From contig OX388312.1 in assembly GCA_947579605.1 (NCBI GenBank), forward strand, positions 31,395,313 to 31,459,312: a stretch of 64,000 nucleotides of DNA, written 5' to 3'. Under the pieces are notes generated by a model. It did no database searches and was not told the DNA's origin. It saw nothing but the letters and a program-made list of their open reading frames with translations. Source of the stretch: Athripsodes cinereus. Lineage: Eukaryota; Arthropoda; Insecta; Trichoptera; Leptoceridae. Shown piece by piece: positions 34,211 through 45,124 of the stretch; positions within the stretch are counted from its first letter, which is position 1; the number at the start of each line of letters is the position of its first letter. The translations under genes and the position numbers were made by a program.

Positions 34211-34866
34211 ATTGACCAAATTTATTTATTTCTACTTTTTAAAGTAACAGACTACAAAAAAGTAATTTCAAACTAGAATTGATTTTTTTTTAGAACACTG
34301 ATCTTTTTGCGTCTTTTGCAGTACGAAATTTCGTTAGAAATATTTAATATCCTCACAACTTTTTATAACTAGGCTGAAAAGAATCTAGTATTTGTTAGTT
34401 TATTCATGAAATTTGATATAAATTATCTTATTTGCAATGTGCTAAGCTTAAGATCGTATAATACATTTGTTTTATTTAGTTTATTTTTGCGTGTGTGGAA
34501 TATCTTACTTTTGCAAATATACCAACTCTGTGCATTTTTTTTGTGACTCCCATAAATATTGTATATCATGCATGTAAAAGGCTTTGTGACTTTGATGGTT
34601 GAATAAATAAATAAAAATAAAAGATAAAAAAGCGATGTCAATAGTAATTTGCTTTAACTTTTTTTACACTTTTAAGTTTTTTCTTCATAATATGTGACTG
34701 AACATTTTCATCTCCCCGCGGCCAAATACAATGTTTGATGAGCTGGTATATATGTAGCTCCATTGGAGTGGTACTTTTATATTAAGTTTGCAGACATAGT
34801 AAAAAAATGTGATCTTGGGTTTTATTTGATTGCCTTCTATTTAATAATATTATGAAGCTATTTACA
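34211..34866. other. no feature recognised
   Basis: AT-rich, with GAATAAATAAATAAAAATAA at 34600-34620. Nothing supportable. Confidence 0.35.
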
Positions 34867-35079
34867 GTCCAGATAGATGCGAACGTCAATAATTCATCAA
34901 TCTTCAATCATTCGGTGACGATTCGGAGCATTCTCCGAAGAAATATTCGAATGAGTGCCTTCCTAATCCGTATAAAGACGGGAAACGAAGGCATTCATTC
35001 AAATATTTCGTCAGAGAATGCTCCGAATAGTCTCCGAATGATTGAAGATTGATTGACGTACGCATACTACTATCTGGAC
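34867..35079. mobile_element. 213-bp foldback element (GTCCAGATAG ends)
   Basis: The left half from GTCCAGATAGATGCGAACGT pairs with the right half ending CTATCTGGAC. Matching blocks include TCAATCTTCAATCATTCGG with CCGAATGATTGAAGATTGA, CGGAGCATTCTC with GAGAATGCTCCG, and CGAATGAGTGCCTTC with GAAGGCATTCATTC. The loop is near 34970. It encodes nothing credible; the open frames overlapping it are palindrome artefacts. Confidence 0.9.
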
Positions 35080-35109
35080 GCAGCCAATGAGAAATGAAAT
35101 ATGTTGCAT

Positions 35110-35432
35110 GGAGCATTCATTAAAGAATTGATATCCCACTATGGGCATGTGGAATGAATGGAAGAGGAAAATATGACAAAGAAGATATAATTGTCTGAAA
35201 GTAGGAGTGTAAGAAAGCCACGGGCGTCCGAGAAGTACACGGCTTGACCACGTGGATCATATTCTAAAAGACGGCCGTGTGTTGTGTAGGAGAAATCGAC
35301 GTCCGTGCATGAGAAATTGTATGAATGTATGTAGAAGAAACGAAAGAAGTATGTAAGAATAGATCTATATGGCGTTCCGTTCTCTCTGCCTACCTCACTT
35401 GGGACACGACATGAAGGAATAGTATAGTATAG
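35110..35432 (+). mobile_element. L-A LINE 3' end (decayed)
   Basis: Matches L-A from GGCATGTGGAATGAATGGAA to CGACATGAAGGAATAGTATA. The ACTTGGGACACG terminus and an (ATAGT)n tail remain. Indels break every frame. It lies between two unrelated foldback elements (34867 and 35462). Confidence 0.78.
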
Positions 35433-35461
35433 TACCTACGTATCAAAGAATCCAGAGGCCT

Positions 35462-35655
35462 AAGTCAAAACACATTTTAGCGTTACGTTTTCGTGTCACA
35501 ATCTTTCGAATATAAACGACGTAGCGCCAAAGTGGCAATTTTCGTAATAATTGTGTATTTAAACTACGAAAATTGACACTTCTCAGAACGTCGTCTATGC
35601 ATATTCGAACGTACGTGACACGAAAACTTCACGCCAAATTATTGTATTTTGACTT
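35462..35655. mobile_element. 194-bp foldback element (AAGTCAAAA ends)
   Basis: AAGTCAAAACACATTTTAGC...GTTTTCGTGTCAC...TTCGAATAT...ACGACGT...GGCAATTTTCGTA pairs in inverted order with TACGAAAATTGACAC...ACGTCGT...ATATTCGAA...GTGACACGAAAAC...TATTTTGACTT. The loop is near 35556. It is unrelated in sequence to the foldback 400 bp upstream. Confidence 0.88.
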
Positions 35656-37522
35656 CGTGCCCATTTCTACTTTTTATCAATTATGTATAAAATAGCAACG
35701 TTTAATCTTTACAACACAAATATTAACAGACAACAATGAAATATCATATACCTACAATAAAAAATAAATAAACTCAACTATCAATTTCAAACACGTGCTG
35801 ATTTTGGATAGTCTATAATTTTACCAATACACTACAAAATATGATAATATATACCAACATGTTTGTTAATTATTCGATGCCCGTCTTATTACAATGGGTG
35901 GTAGTTAGTTGCCATTAAATTAATAAATCCTATTCACACTCTCTAATCAGATTATAACTAGTTGTTGTGGAGACAGACTTATTGGAAGTTATTCATTACA
36001 ATTTAATATCATGTCTTATATATATCTATGTACAATAATTATTAGATTATTCGTAATAGGGAAGTAATTGTGTGTCTGTGAGGATAATCTTAATATGTAC
36101 TAATTGTTTTATGCCATAATAATCTTCAAGCTTATTCATAAAATTGATTTCAGTATAATTAGGATTTATGACGCTATATTATGTTATTTTGATTCATTAG
36201 TATGCACTGTAATGTAAAATTATGTATAATATACGTTGATTTATTTGAATATACCATATAATAAAATTATGGTTGCACGTGTTGAATCGTACGAACTAGA
36301 TCACAGAAACAGTTAAAATACTACGATCTAATAGAATTACGAGTATATTCCATATTTATGTACCGCTTCACAATATATTATTAGGTGCCAATAATCCATA
36401 ATTATACTAGATTGTCGGATGAATTCAATGGCGTTTGTGTATTAATTAGTACATTGATTCTATAAAGTATATGACATGTGTATTTGAATCGAGAGACAGG
36501 GAACTTTGTAATTAGTCAATATAACTAACATATTGTCATGTTTCACTAAACAAATTAGATACATTCGTGAAAATAAATACCACCATTTATTAATCAATTG
36601 CAATAAAAAAAACATGGCTGAAGAAGATGTTGATGAAAATATATTATTCTTCTTTCAGTTAACATTCATTCATTCGCAAGTCGTAAAACAAGTCAAATAA
36701 ACGATGGTTTTCAAAATTTTGAGCTTAGTAGGCAATGAGAGCTTTTTAACATTTTTTCGGTTTACTCATTTTTATTAAGTACCTTGTAATACTTTTTATT
36801 CTTAAGTTGGTTCAAACATTCCAGCTTGGTATTATGCGAAAGCAAAAAAAACACTTTCATGATGTTCTTTTATAATGTTCATAGTACAATATCATTAATC
36901 ATATTAAATAAACAATTTGTCTTCTAAATAAAATAAGACAATTGAACTCACTAAAGACAAAAGATAAAGTTTCTTCTGTAGAAAATGAACCTGAATAGAG
37001 CTGAAAGACAATCAAAATAATATTATATTATATAGAATGAACTCTGTGAATTTCAAATCTTTCAACAAAACATTTATTCAAAGTTCATTCCGATGGTTTC
37101 CTGTTATCTTTTCAGGTGCCTGAACAATGATCGTAAAGTTGTATGAATGATTATAGTAAATGGTAAACAGTTGAACTACAATTAATTATTTCAAGAAATA
37201 ATCTCAGCCATCAACAGTGTGTTCGCTTTGATTTGTTTATTATTTCTTATAGAGTGAGTATCAAAATTAATAATTCATTCCATGCGCGAGCTTTCAACTA
37301 AAAGATTCACTGTATATTAAGTTCAAGGTATTACGAAAAATATTGAACTGAGGCCGATAGACACTTGTTAATACGTTCACTGAAAAAAAAGCAGCTGCAG
37401 TCTTGAACACTTTGAAATTGATAAATATATTAAATGTCAAAACTTATCACCATTTTTTTAGAGTAGAAAGATTTAGATCGAATGCAGAAAGAAAGCAAGA
37501 ATTAAACATAAAAAAACCTTAC
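35656..37522. other. intron sequence downstream of receptor exon 2, no feature recognised
   Basis: AT-rich. The donor site of exon 2 is at its right edge, and no TM6-like segment is visible. Confidence 0.4.
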
Positions 37523-37759
37523 CTTGAGTTCAATACTTGTATCCTTGGATCCCCTCTTGACCAGCTTTGATCTCCTGAGCTGCAAGGCGATCAAGATGTA
37601 AAGGACACTTATGAGGCTCATGGGAGCCACGAAGAAGACTAGAGTACTCAACTCGAAAGCATGTGGGACGATCTGTCTCTTCACTGCACACACGTAGTTG
37701 TCATAACGGGTCATACTCCCGTCCTTTGACGTTTCGTAAATCAGTCCAAAGGACATAGC
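37523..37759 (-). CDS. pyrokinin/PBAN-type receptor, exon 2 (ECL2, TM5, start of ICL3)
   Basis: The 237-bp exon (79 codons) has acceptor TTTTCTTCCAG|GCT and donor CAAG|GTAAGG on the minus strand, phase 0 at both ends. It translates AMSFGLIYETSK..., a loop with NYVCAVKRQ (the cysteine that should bond to TM3), then TM5 FELSTLVFFVAPMSLISVLY with the conserved Pro (exon residue 46) and a basic LRRSKLVKRG start of intracellular loop 3. Joined to exon 1 it gives IPQ|AMSFG, the usual junction sequence of pyrokinin receptors. The HxFELSTxxFFxAPM pattern is characteristic of the neuromedin-U/pyrokinin/CAPA receptor group. The exon is followed to the left by a very large intron. Confidence 0.93.
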
Positions 37760-37895
37760 CTGGAAGAAAATGGTTTATATTAATTAATATTATAAAATAT
37801 TTCATAAATGCGGCTTGTGTTTCAATAAGTTATTGTAAAATCAATAAAAATAAAACAGCTATATTTATAACTTATATAGTAACTTTTAAAATTGC

Positions 37896-38024
37896 AAGCC
37901 AGATTTCAAGAGTTTCCGCTCTCATCATCAGACTTACGTAAAGTTGCTTTCACGGACTTCCGCTCTCACCGTCAGACTTATGTATTTGTTTGATGATAAG
38001 AGCGGAAGCTCTTGAAAGCCGGTT
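37896..38024. mobile_element. foldback element with internal duplication
   Basis: AAGCCAGATTTCAAGAGTTT followed by CCGCTCTCATCATC (37896-37929) pairs with GATGATAAGAGCGGAAGCTC followed by TTGAAAGCCGGTT (37992-38024). Inside, TTCCGCTCTCAYCRTCAGAC and TTAYGTA occur twice in direct orientation about 60 bp apart. It lies only 136 bp from receptor exon 2, in the intron. Confidence 0.8.
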
Positions 38025-38040
38025 CACGATTAATAAAGCA

Positions 38041-38490
38041 ACTATGGAAGTACTAAATATTTTTTAATACGCGGCGGCAGAATTGCCATTCACACTTCTC
38101 AGCATTATACAACCAGATAAGTCTCCATATGATCAGTCATGGTCACACAAAAACTTAACAGTCTAATGCCGGGAAAAATTCACCTATCCATATATACAAG
38201 ATATCAAAGGATTAGGCTCAGAACGCGGGTTCAAAATACCAGCATTGTGCCTAAAATATCTGTGTTCAAAAACTTTTTTACAATATTCCAAGTGTTTATT
38301 ATAATAGATTTTTGAATTTTTATGTACAAATTAACCGGTAAATCTAATTTTTGTAAATTATTTATTAAAGATTTCGGAGTTACCCCTGTAGCTGACATGA
38401 CTAAAGGTATTATATAAACGGATCTAGAATGACAAATATTTTTTATTTCTCCTGCTAGTTCTGTATATTTACGTATTTTTTCTGCGACGG
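38041..38490 (-). mobile_element. LINE C-terminal fragment, family H
   Basis: The minus strand reads KYTELAGEIKNICHSRSVYI, then IPLVMSATGVTPKSLINNLQ and KLDLPVNLYIKIQKSIIINT, ending in a region GCTGAGAAGTGTGAATGGCA. The LAxEIK-LxxxxxVxIxPxVxSATGVxPKxL pattern is common in arthropod LINE C-termini. The right edge abuts the poly-A tail (poly-T on plus) of the next element. Confidence 0.78.
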
Positions 38491-39470
38491 TTTTTTTTTT
38501 TTTTTTTTTTATTTAATGAAAAATAGTACATTGAATAATAAATATAAACATCTTATGATAATGAGTCACGCCAAATCTAAAAGATTTGTCGGCGTGTTCT
38601 CTTATAACATACTTTATACATATATTGACCTAATACGACATTAACCTAAATACAAAAATAATTATTAGTTATATATAAATCCACACTTTATTAACCATTC
38701 CTTGACTAATTTTTTTGCAATATTTTTACTCTTGCATTTCTTAATAGATACCGGCATCATATTAAGTATTTTTGGCACGTTATATTCAAATGTTCTTTTT
38801 CCGTATTTATTATTGAATTTAGGGACTACATATCCTTCATTAAATTTAAATCTTGTGTGATGCATATGTCGAGGTTTTTCTTTATATTCGGTTTTTGAAA
38901 ACTGGTCAAGGACAACTCTCTGCCAAAACAAGCCTTTAGCAGATAATACATTTAACTTTTTGAAATACAGAGAAATATTATTTCGCGCCGCGTTGCAAAT
39001 TTCTTTTTTTACTATAAGTCTTAATATCGATTTTTGTGCGAACATTACCCTTTTCAAATTAGAATTAGTACAATTGCCCCAGCTACCAATACCATATCTG
39101 ATTAAAGATTCTGCCAAAGACTTGTACACAGTAACAAGAGTGGACCTCGGTACAAAATATTTTATCTTAAATAACATACATGCTATAGTTCTTAATCGCT
39201 TACAAATAATATTTACATGCTGATCCCACTTAAATCTATCGTCTATAGTTACACCTAGATATACAAATTTATTTACATTATCAAGACATGGACAATCACA
39301 AGATATGGGGAGCTCAACATTTTTATGTATACACACATAACTATGCGAAACGATCTTCGGTGCCACACCAGCCGTCGCAATACTTGTTGTTTGTATATTA
39401 TGTGTATTTGGAACAGCGATGTCTATTAGGTACGTTATTTTATTAGTGTTATGTTTTTATTAATTGATAT
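38491..39470 (-). mobile_element. CR1/Jockey-like LINE 3' part with poly-A tail
   Basis: A 20-T run at 38491-38510 on the plus strand is the element's poly-A tail. About 150 bp upstream of it (minus-strand sense) ends a 230-codon open frame. The 5' end is truncated near 39470. Confidence 0.8.
38665..39366 (-). pseudogene. reverse transcriptase thumb/C-terminus of CR1/Jockey-like LINE
   Basis: The 233-codon frame contains NKFVYLGVTIDDRFKWDQHV (residues about 32-51), the KSLAESLIRYGIGSWGN motif (82-98), KSILRLIVKKE (111-121) and a C-terminus with KRTFEYNVPKILNMMPVSIK. These correspond to the post-palm region of CR1/Jockey-clade RTs. The catalytic YADD lies upstream of the truncation and is absent. 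The frame is open and continues a little upstream of the GTG at 39366, so the copy is fairly young but not functional. Confidence 0.85.
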
Positions 39471-40367
39471 AACTTGAACTTGAACATAGTACTGTATAAT
39501 TGTAAGACGAATAGCCTAGCCCAGCTATCCAGATTTTGATACCTATATTGGTGCAAATTACAACTAATTAAATTTTGCAACATTTTGAAAATTTAATTAA
39601 TACCAAATTAATACGTGAAAATTTTCGAGTAAGCATTTTAATAACTGATGACGATAATGATATAATGAATATTTTAATAGTTTACATTAATGCGTCTTTT
39701 TACTATAATTGTGATGTTTTTAAATCGCATTGGTTCAGGATAAAGCAAAAAAGAAAGAACCAATAATCGGAACTCATCAGAAAACATTAGAATTGACATG
39801 CTAAACTATAAAAAAAAATATATTTTGATAGAAGGGTGAGAGTGGGGAGTGATTGATCGAATATAAATAAGTTTCTACATTATAAAATGTTCTTTGTCAA
39901 GAATGAAATGATCTGTCATGAAATGCTGTCAGGAAAAAGGCGACACTGTCACGTCAAGAAAATAATAGTTCTATATTTAGCCACGCAGGAATTAGAATTA
40001 TCAATTTGATTCTAAAAGATTAATTTTATATGTAGACTTTATCAGGTTAGTTCATTTACTTATCATCAATCTTGATAGAAAAAGATCTCTGAGAAAAAAG
40101 CTGCCTTTATATGATTAAAGCTATCGGTACACCTGATAATAATTATTCAATGTTCATTTTGGAAGCATAAAGAAGACAGGCATTTGTTTAGCATTGCATA
40201 TGACAAATTTAGTATTTTAAATTAAACGATAATATTTATCAGGCATTTCGGATATTTCATGTTTTATGGTACGGAAAGAGTGATCTGTATGTTAATGAGG
40301 TGTAATTAGAAATTGGATAAATCACTAATTGTAGGTTATGCCATAATACTTAAGATTTATCACAACT
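39471..40367. other. no feature recognised
   Basis: AT-rich; nothing supportable. Confidence 0.35.
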
Positions 40368-40629
40368 ACTAATATACCATCACTATCTGAGGCATGTTAT
40401 CAAAATTCAAGTTGACCTCTCCATGCCAACATAAATGAAGACATTCAGGATGGATGGCAAACCTCATCGTTGAATTAAAGTTTAAAAACGTCTTTATGAA
40501 ATAAAGACCATAAGTGTCCCGTATAAAACGGGTATTCGAAACATTTTTTTAATACCTGTATTTTTTAAATACCAGAAAACTAACGAAAAAAGACTGTGAG
40601 ACCAATTCTTTGCCAGGTACTCTACGGGA
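40368..40629 (-). repeat. SINE copy 7 (diverged)
   Basis: In minus orientation it keeps CTCCATGCCAACATA, ATTCAGGATGGATGG, CAAACCTCATCG and a head CCAGGTACTCTACGGG. The terminal hairpin has decayed to CACTATCTGAGG and the tail is CTACTAATA. Confidence 0.75.
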
Positions 40630-41134
40630 AGATATATTTATTTATTTATTTATTTAGGTATTCATTCTTTACTGTACATTGATTAAAAACATAAAAATAT
40701 ATAGGTAACATATAAAGTCGTTCGACATAAACAAATGGTATATCATAGCTGAATAGAAATAAGAAAAACATTAAAAGATTGTGATTGTAACAAATTCCTT
40801 TATGTACTGGAATGAAAATTATACATTTTTTACCCTAAAAGCTCTTCATAATTTTAATTTTACTTTCGTTTGAAAATTTTAAGCTACAAATTCGAGGAAT
40901 ATAATTTTTTCACTCCATGATTTTTTTTTATGTCACCAAGCGACTGAAGATTGAGTTACAAATAATTCAAGGTAATCATGAAAACAGTATGAGTCCATTT
41001 TTTGTGATAAAAAACTAAAGTAATTGAAGCCTCGTGAAAGTTTACAAAAAAAAAACTGTCACAAATTTCTCAATTAACGTTTTTACTAGAAAAACAGAAG
41101 AATATGCCACTACACTAAACTGCACTATGACAAC
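40630..41134. other. no gene; (ATTT)n run at 40635-40655
   Basis: (TATT)n followed by AT-rich DNA, possibly a retroelement tail. No coding remnant. Confidence 0.3.
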
Positions 41135-41318
41135 GGCATATCTTATAAGTGGGGCAGCCAGCAGAGCAGCCGCATTCAATAAACATGCAAGCTGTTCTCC
41201 TGTTGCCAACAAAAAAAAGAAATTTAAGACAGGCGGCACACCCCATTGTTGAATTTAAGACATTAAAAAATACAGAAAAGAATGAAGAGACCAATTATTT
41301 GCCCAAGGCTCCACGAAG
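41135..41318 (-). repeat. SINE copy 8 (with internal deletion)
   Basis: GACAACGGCATATCTTATAA, GTGGGGCAGCCAGCAG and GCCCAAGGCTCCACG mark both ends in minus orientation. The central B-box-like region is missing. Confidence 0.75.
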
Positions 41319-41399
41319 TTAATAAATTAAAAAGCAAATAAATAATTTGTTTGATCATGGTGATGATCATGATGATAGATTTATTATACGAGTATTAAA

Positions 41400-41590
41400 A
41401 AGAGCGCTGTTCTTCCGTCCGCAAGGCCCGGGCGTCCTTCTTTAACAATACACCGTTCCTATGACAATGACATCAGAGCGCAAGGAATTTTGTGGAAAGA
41501 GGTGACGCAATTGCCGCAGAGACGCTCTGAATGGAAGAGGCTGGTTTCTGCCCTGTGCTCCCGAGAGGAGCGTTGAGGGCGATGAGAGAG
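41400..41590 (+). mobile_element. LINE 3' end, family D
   Basis: The plus strand reads ILWKEVTQLPQRRSEWKRLV, then SALCSREER-stop, followed by GGGCGATGAGAGAGAGAGAG. Same C-terminus as 45846-45969 (minus). Confidence 0.7.
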
Positions 41591-42719
41591 AGAGAGATTA
41601 AAAATATATAAGAAAGTTTTTTCAAAAACGCAGCAATGAAGAATAGTGTGGAGGTTCAAGGCGAGGTAAAAACCCTATTATTCAGGAGGTGTTATGATCC
41701 TTGAATGGACTGTTGCGTATTTCTTCTAGTTATTATTATAATAAAATAGTTCAATAGACCATGAAACAGAACCAAAAGAATGGATAATTTTTGAGTTCAT
41801 TGAATAGCAAAATATGGAGAAAAAAATAATGTAATAATGTGGCTTGATTCGGAGTGGTCAGAGGTCAAGGAAGTAGAAATAGACAGAGATCTCCAAGGTG
41901 GAATGGACCCTCGACCCAACTAGGACAAAGGGAAAGGTTGTATGTATATATATGATATAATAATTTACTTATTTATAATTTACAGACACACTCATGGAAA
42001 ATTGAAAATACGTACTTAATAAGAACTGGCTAGTTCTACAGTTAAGAATGGTCACAGCATATTCATTTAGATAATCGAAACTTAATAATCAAAGCACATT
42101 CTGAAAAGCTAAACATATTGCAAAACAATAATTATTTAAGTACGTCACAGTGGAATTAAGCTCTCAGCATTGCGATAATAGTATGTATGTAGGAACACAA
42201 TAATCTCTAATTGAACAGCTTACGAATCGTCTACCAAGCACGACAGTAAGCCACAGACAGACGAAAAATAAATTAAGCTTTAGGAATTATACATTTGAGT
42301 AATTCTAAATTACGTTTCACCTCCCTCCCAAATGTGATAAGTAAAATTCAATAGGTGCTATGTAAAACTATCTCTCTGAGATTTTGGATTAAAAACAGGT
42401 ATGTAGGTTTAGGTATCTTTACTCTCGGAATTAACATATTGACTGGATTAGAGATTTAGCAACAAGTAGAAAGGTACACATTTAAATCTGATAATAATGA
42501 AAAAGTAAGGAAAAGTTACTTACATACTTTTTAACAACAAGCTTGAAAAGTGTGAATCATCTGCGATTATAATAATACCGTAATAATAATAAAATAATTT
42601 AATTTGCATAATGATTTTATTTTGTCAAAATTTTGTTTGGAATACGATTTATTTAAATTATAATTTGGCAATTACTTGATAAGAAGTTGTTAAATATGTC
42701 GTTATACACCAAAGTTGGT
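41591..42719. other. no feature recognised
   Basis: AT-rich. A short GC-richer piece at 41850-41935 (GGCTTGATTCGGAGTGGTCA, GAGGTCAAGG) could be a LINE scrap but could not be placed. Confidence 0.3.
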
Positions 42720-43275
42720 ATTTTATATAACATAAATGCGTGGGGTAAATATAAATAGTGGGGTTTATTGTATTAGTTGTAAGGATTGTAATATGAAGTA
42801 TATAGGCCAAACAAGTAGAGCAATTAAACTCGCATTCAGGAACATAACAGGGCATTCAGGGGGTTATCCGGATACTCGGAGATTGCAGACCATTGTATAC
42901 AACATGATCATTCTATTGACATGCAAGGTACTAAGGTCTTGCACTCCGAGTCTAAGATTAGCAAATTAAATGCCTGTGAGATTCTTGAAATCCATAAAAA
43001 CAAGAATAATTTGGTGAATATCCAAATACCATATGCATCTCCTTTGTTGATATACCCATCTCCTTCCCTCTTATCAAACACCCTCAACTCCGCCCTTTCT
43101 CCCCCACCTTCAAACTCCCCCCCACCACTAGTATAAGTTAGTAATAGAAAACAGACTCACTACATATGAACTTAAACTAATTAGTCCTCCTGATGATGCC
43201 AAGTAGAAGCCTTGGCGAAAACGTTTGAGGTGAATAAATTTAATTTGGAAATTATACAGTGTTTTTAAATTCATT
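42720..43275 (+). mobile_element. Penelope-like element 3' region with GIY-YIG endonuclease remnant
   Basis: 42760-42830 encodes GVYCISCKDCNMKYIGQTSR, a GIY-YIG core (G-V-Y...Y-I-G) with the CxDC insert typical of Penelope-like elements. After a frameshift near 42900 the next frame reads HSIDMQGTKVLHSESKISKL, NACEILEIHKNKNNLVNIQI and PYASPLLIYPSP, the usual C-terminal tail. Downstream (43190-43220) is CTGATGA, a GCCAAG/CTTGGC hairpin and GAAA, then TGAATAAATTTAATTTGG. A hAT or other source is not indicated. The copy is degenerate, with the RT upstream missing. Confidence 0.8.
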
Positions 43276-43947
43276 TTAATATAAATGCATTTATATACAC
43301 ATGTAAGAAACAAGACTCTTATATGTAATTATTTTAAATATTTTTGAAGGAATACCTACCTCATAAAGTATGTATGATATTGTATCACTAACCAATGGAG
43401 AACATTTAAAGTTCAATTTGCTTTATGTTCATATATTTCATACAAAACTCAATTAACTAACACTCACTGTGAATGGAAAACTTATATAAGCTATTATTAG
43501 ATCTGCTCTATAACATTTTAAATTTATTGAAATAAACATTATTGATCTGTTTCATATTTAATTTTACTTCACACATTTATTGTTTATTATTAATATAAGC
43601 CATAATTTTATACAACAAAGTCTTAAACTTAAAAATTAATAAGTAAAAAATACTTTGGAGTTTTAAATTTCTTTATTCACCAGTTACATTTGTTTCGTGT
43701 TACAAGCTCATATTCATATCCAGTATAAATTTTTAAATTTAATAATGGAGTTTTACTCATTAAGTGAAAATAAAATCAGTGAAAGTCTTAAACGTTTATC
43801 AAGTGGAACAAACCTTCCTAAATAGAACATAAATCCCGAAGCAAAGCTGTTTCATCTTCACTAAAAAATGACAATACACCCTTACCTGCTCTCAATAATA
43901 TGCTTCTCACATCTCCATAGATCCCATACACACTTTACTTTTTATTA
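43276..43947. other. no feature recognised
   Basis: AT-rich; nothing supportable. Confidence 0.35.
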
Positions 43948-44320
43948 TATCTTCTTCTTCAAGTGCCTTGTCGGGTCCTCCCAACGTTGGCGATCACTTT
44001 GGCGAACTTGTCCCTGTCCTGCGCTGCTCGGAACAGCTCTTACACGCATCGGATGCCGGTCCACTCCCTTGTGTTTCGCAGCCAGGACATCTGTCTCCTA
44101 CCGGGACCTTGGCGTCCCTCAATTTTCCCCTTCAATATCAGTTGGAGAAGATGGTATTTTTCTCCACGCAGAACATTACCCAGATTTGAAACCTTCCGAA
44201 CCTTGATGATTGACAACAGCTCCCTGTCAACTCTAGCTCGCCTCAGGACTTCGGTATTGGTAACCATGTCGGTCCAGGGAATTCTGAGCATACGGCGATG
44301 GAGCCACATTTCAAAATATA
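43948..44320 (-). mobile_element. RTE-like LINE 3' end with (GAA)n tail
   Basis: The minus strand encodes YFEMWLHRRMLRIPWTDMVT, then NTEVLRRARVDRELLSIIKV and KGKIEGRQGPGRRQMSWLRN. The FEMWxxRRML-IxWxxxVxNxEVL pattern is shared with the RT at 11.7 kb. The last codons are followed by sequence identical in layout to 48640-48812 and a (GAA)n tail (CTTCTTCTTC at 43950-43960). Confidence 0.83.
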
Positions 44321-44453
44321 TAATATTTATAAACATCTTTAATTTTTATTCCTTGTATTAGGTTTAAAATAAAAACTCATTAATGATGGGTGTCTACCCG
44401 AAAGGCCTCTCAGTCTCAAATTATTCATAGTGAAAGTAATACAGTGTTATATT

Positions 44454-44661
44454 ACAGCGGAAGTGGGGCTTTTTGGATGGAGAGGACGCCAGCTGCGACT
44501 GTGGGGAGGAGCAGAGTGACTCTCACCTATTGCAATGTCCGCTGATGCGGAATGCATGTAATGTGAGTGACCTGATGATGGCGAATGACAAGGCGATTTA
44601 CGTCGCTGCATACTGGAGTGGCAAGGTCTGAAGTCCGGACCCGAAAAGTAAATAAGTAAGT
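44454..44661 (+). mobile_element. LINE 3' end, family E, 11-bp target-site duplication
   Basis: AGTGTTATATT lies at 44443-44453 and 44662-44672. The 208 bp encode GFLDGEDASCDCGEEQSDSH and LLQCPLMRNACNVSDLMMAN, ending YWSGKV-stop. The zinc knuckle C-x-C-G-x7-H-x4-C is intact. The 3' end is CGAAAAGTAAATAAGTAAGT. Confidence 0.88.
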
Positions 44662-45124
44662 AGTGTTATATTGTAAATCTGTTTCATTCTGTATAATATG
44701 CTTAATGTGAGCATGTTTAGGGGTGTGTAAAGATAATATACGTTTTTGTTTATCCTACCCTTGTCTCTACAATTTAAAAAAAAATACGCCCAGATCATTT
44801 AAATTATTGTTTAATCATAACGCCACATTTAATTATCATTATAGCAATAAGCTCGGTTTATTTATGACTCTGGTAATAAGCAATAAGAGATTTTTACATG
44901 AATGCGTGTCAGCAGGACATAATGGCTTTGGAATTTAGGACTGTATTAAATTAATAAATAACATAATTAAATAATAATGCTAATCAACAGTTTAACTTAA
45001 ACAATATCATATTTCATGGCATTCAATGAGGTACCTAATTATTTCCAACTTTTCTGATTAGTAAATCTAATAATGTTTTCATTTGTTTATTGGAATCCCA
45101 TCAAATGTTATTCATTTTCATGCA

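Larger units (their letters stand above)
1..37522 (-). other. intron following receptor exon 2 (5' part, left end outside window)
   Basis: The receptor exon at 37523-37759 ends in a strong donor (AAG|GTAAGG on the minus strand at 37522/37523). No segment to its left resembles receptor TM6 or TM7, so I read the whole interval as intron. I scanned for the reverse complement of a CWxPFH-type TM6 core by eye and found none. It holds the satellite and many transposons listed separately. The alternative is that a short downstream exon was missed; a protein-to-genome alignment would settle it. Confidence 0.6.

Noticed and set aside
34852..35116. Frames of 66 and 70 codons on both strands
   Set aside because: They lie within a palindromic foldback element, so open frames mirror each other on both strands.
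43190..43220. Calling a complete hammerhead ribozyme
   Set aside because: Only the CTGATGA-stem II-GAAA core is visible. Helix III and the cleavage triplet were not identified, and stem II has an extra base, so I report a hammerhead-like core only.
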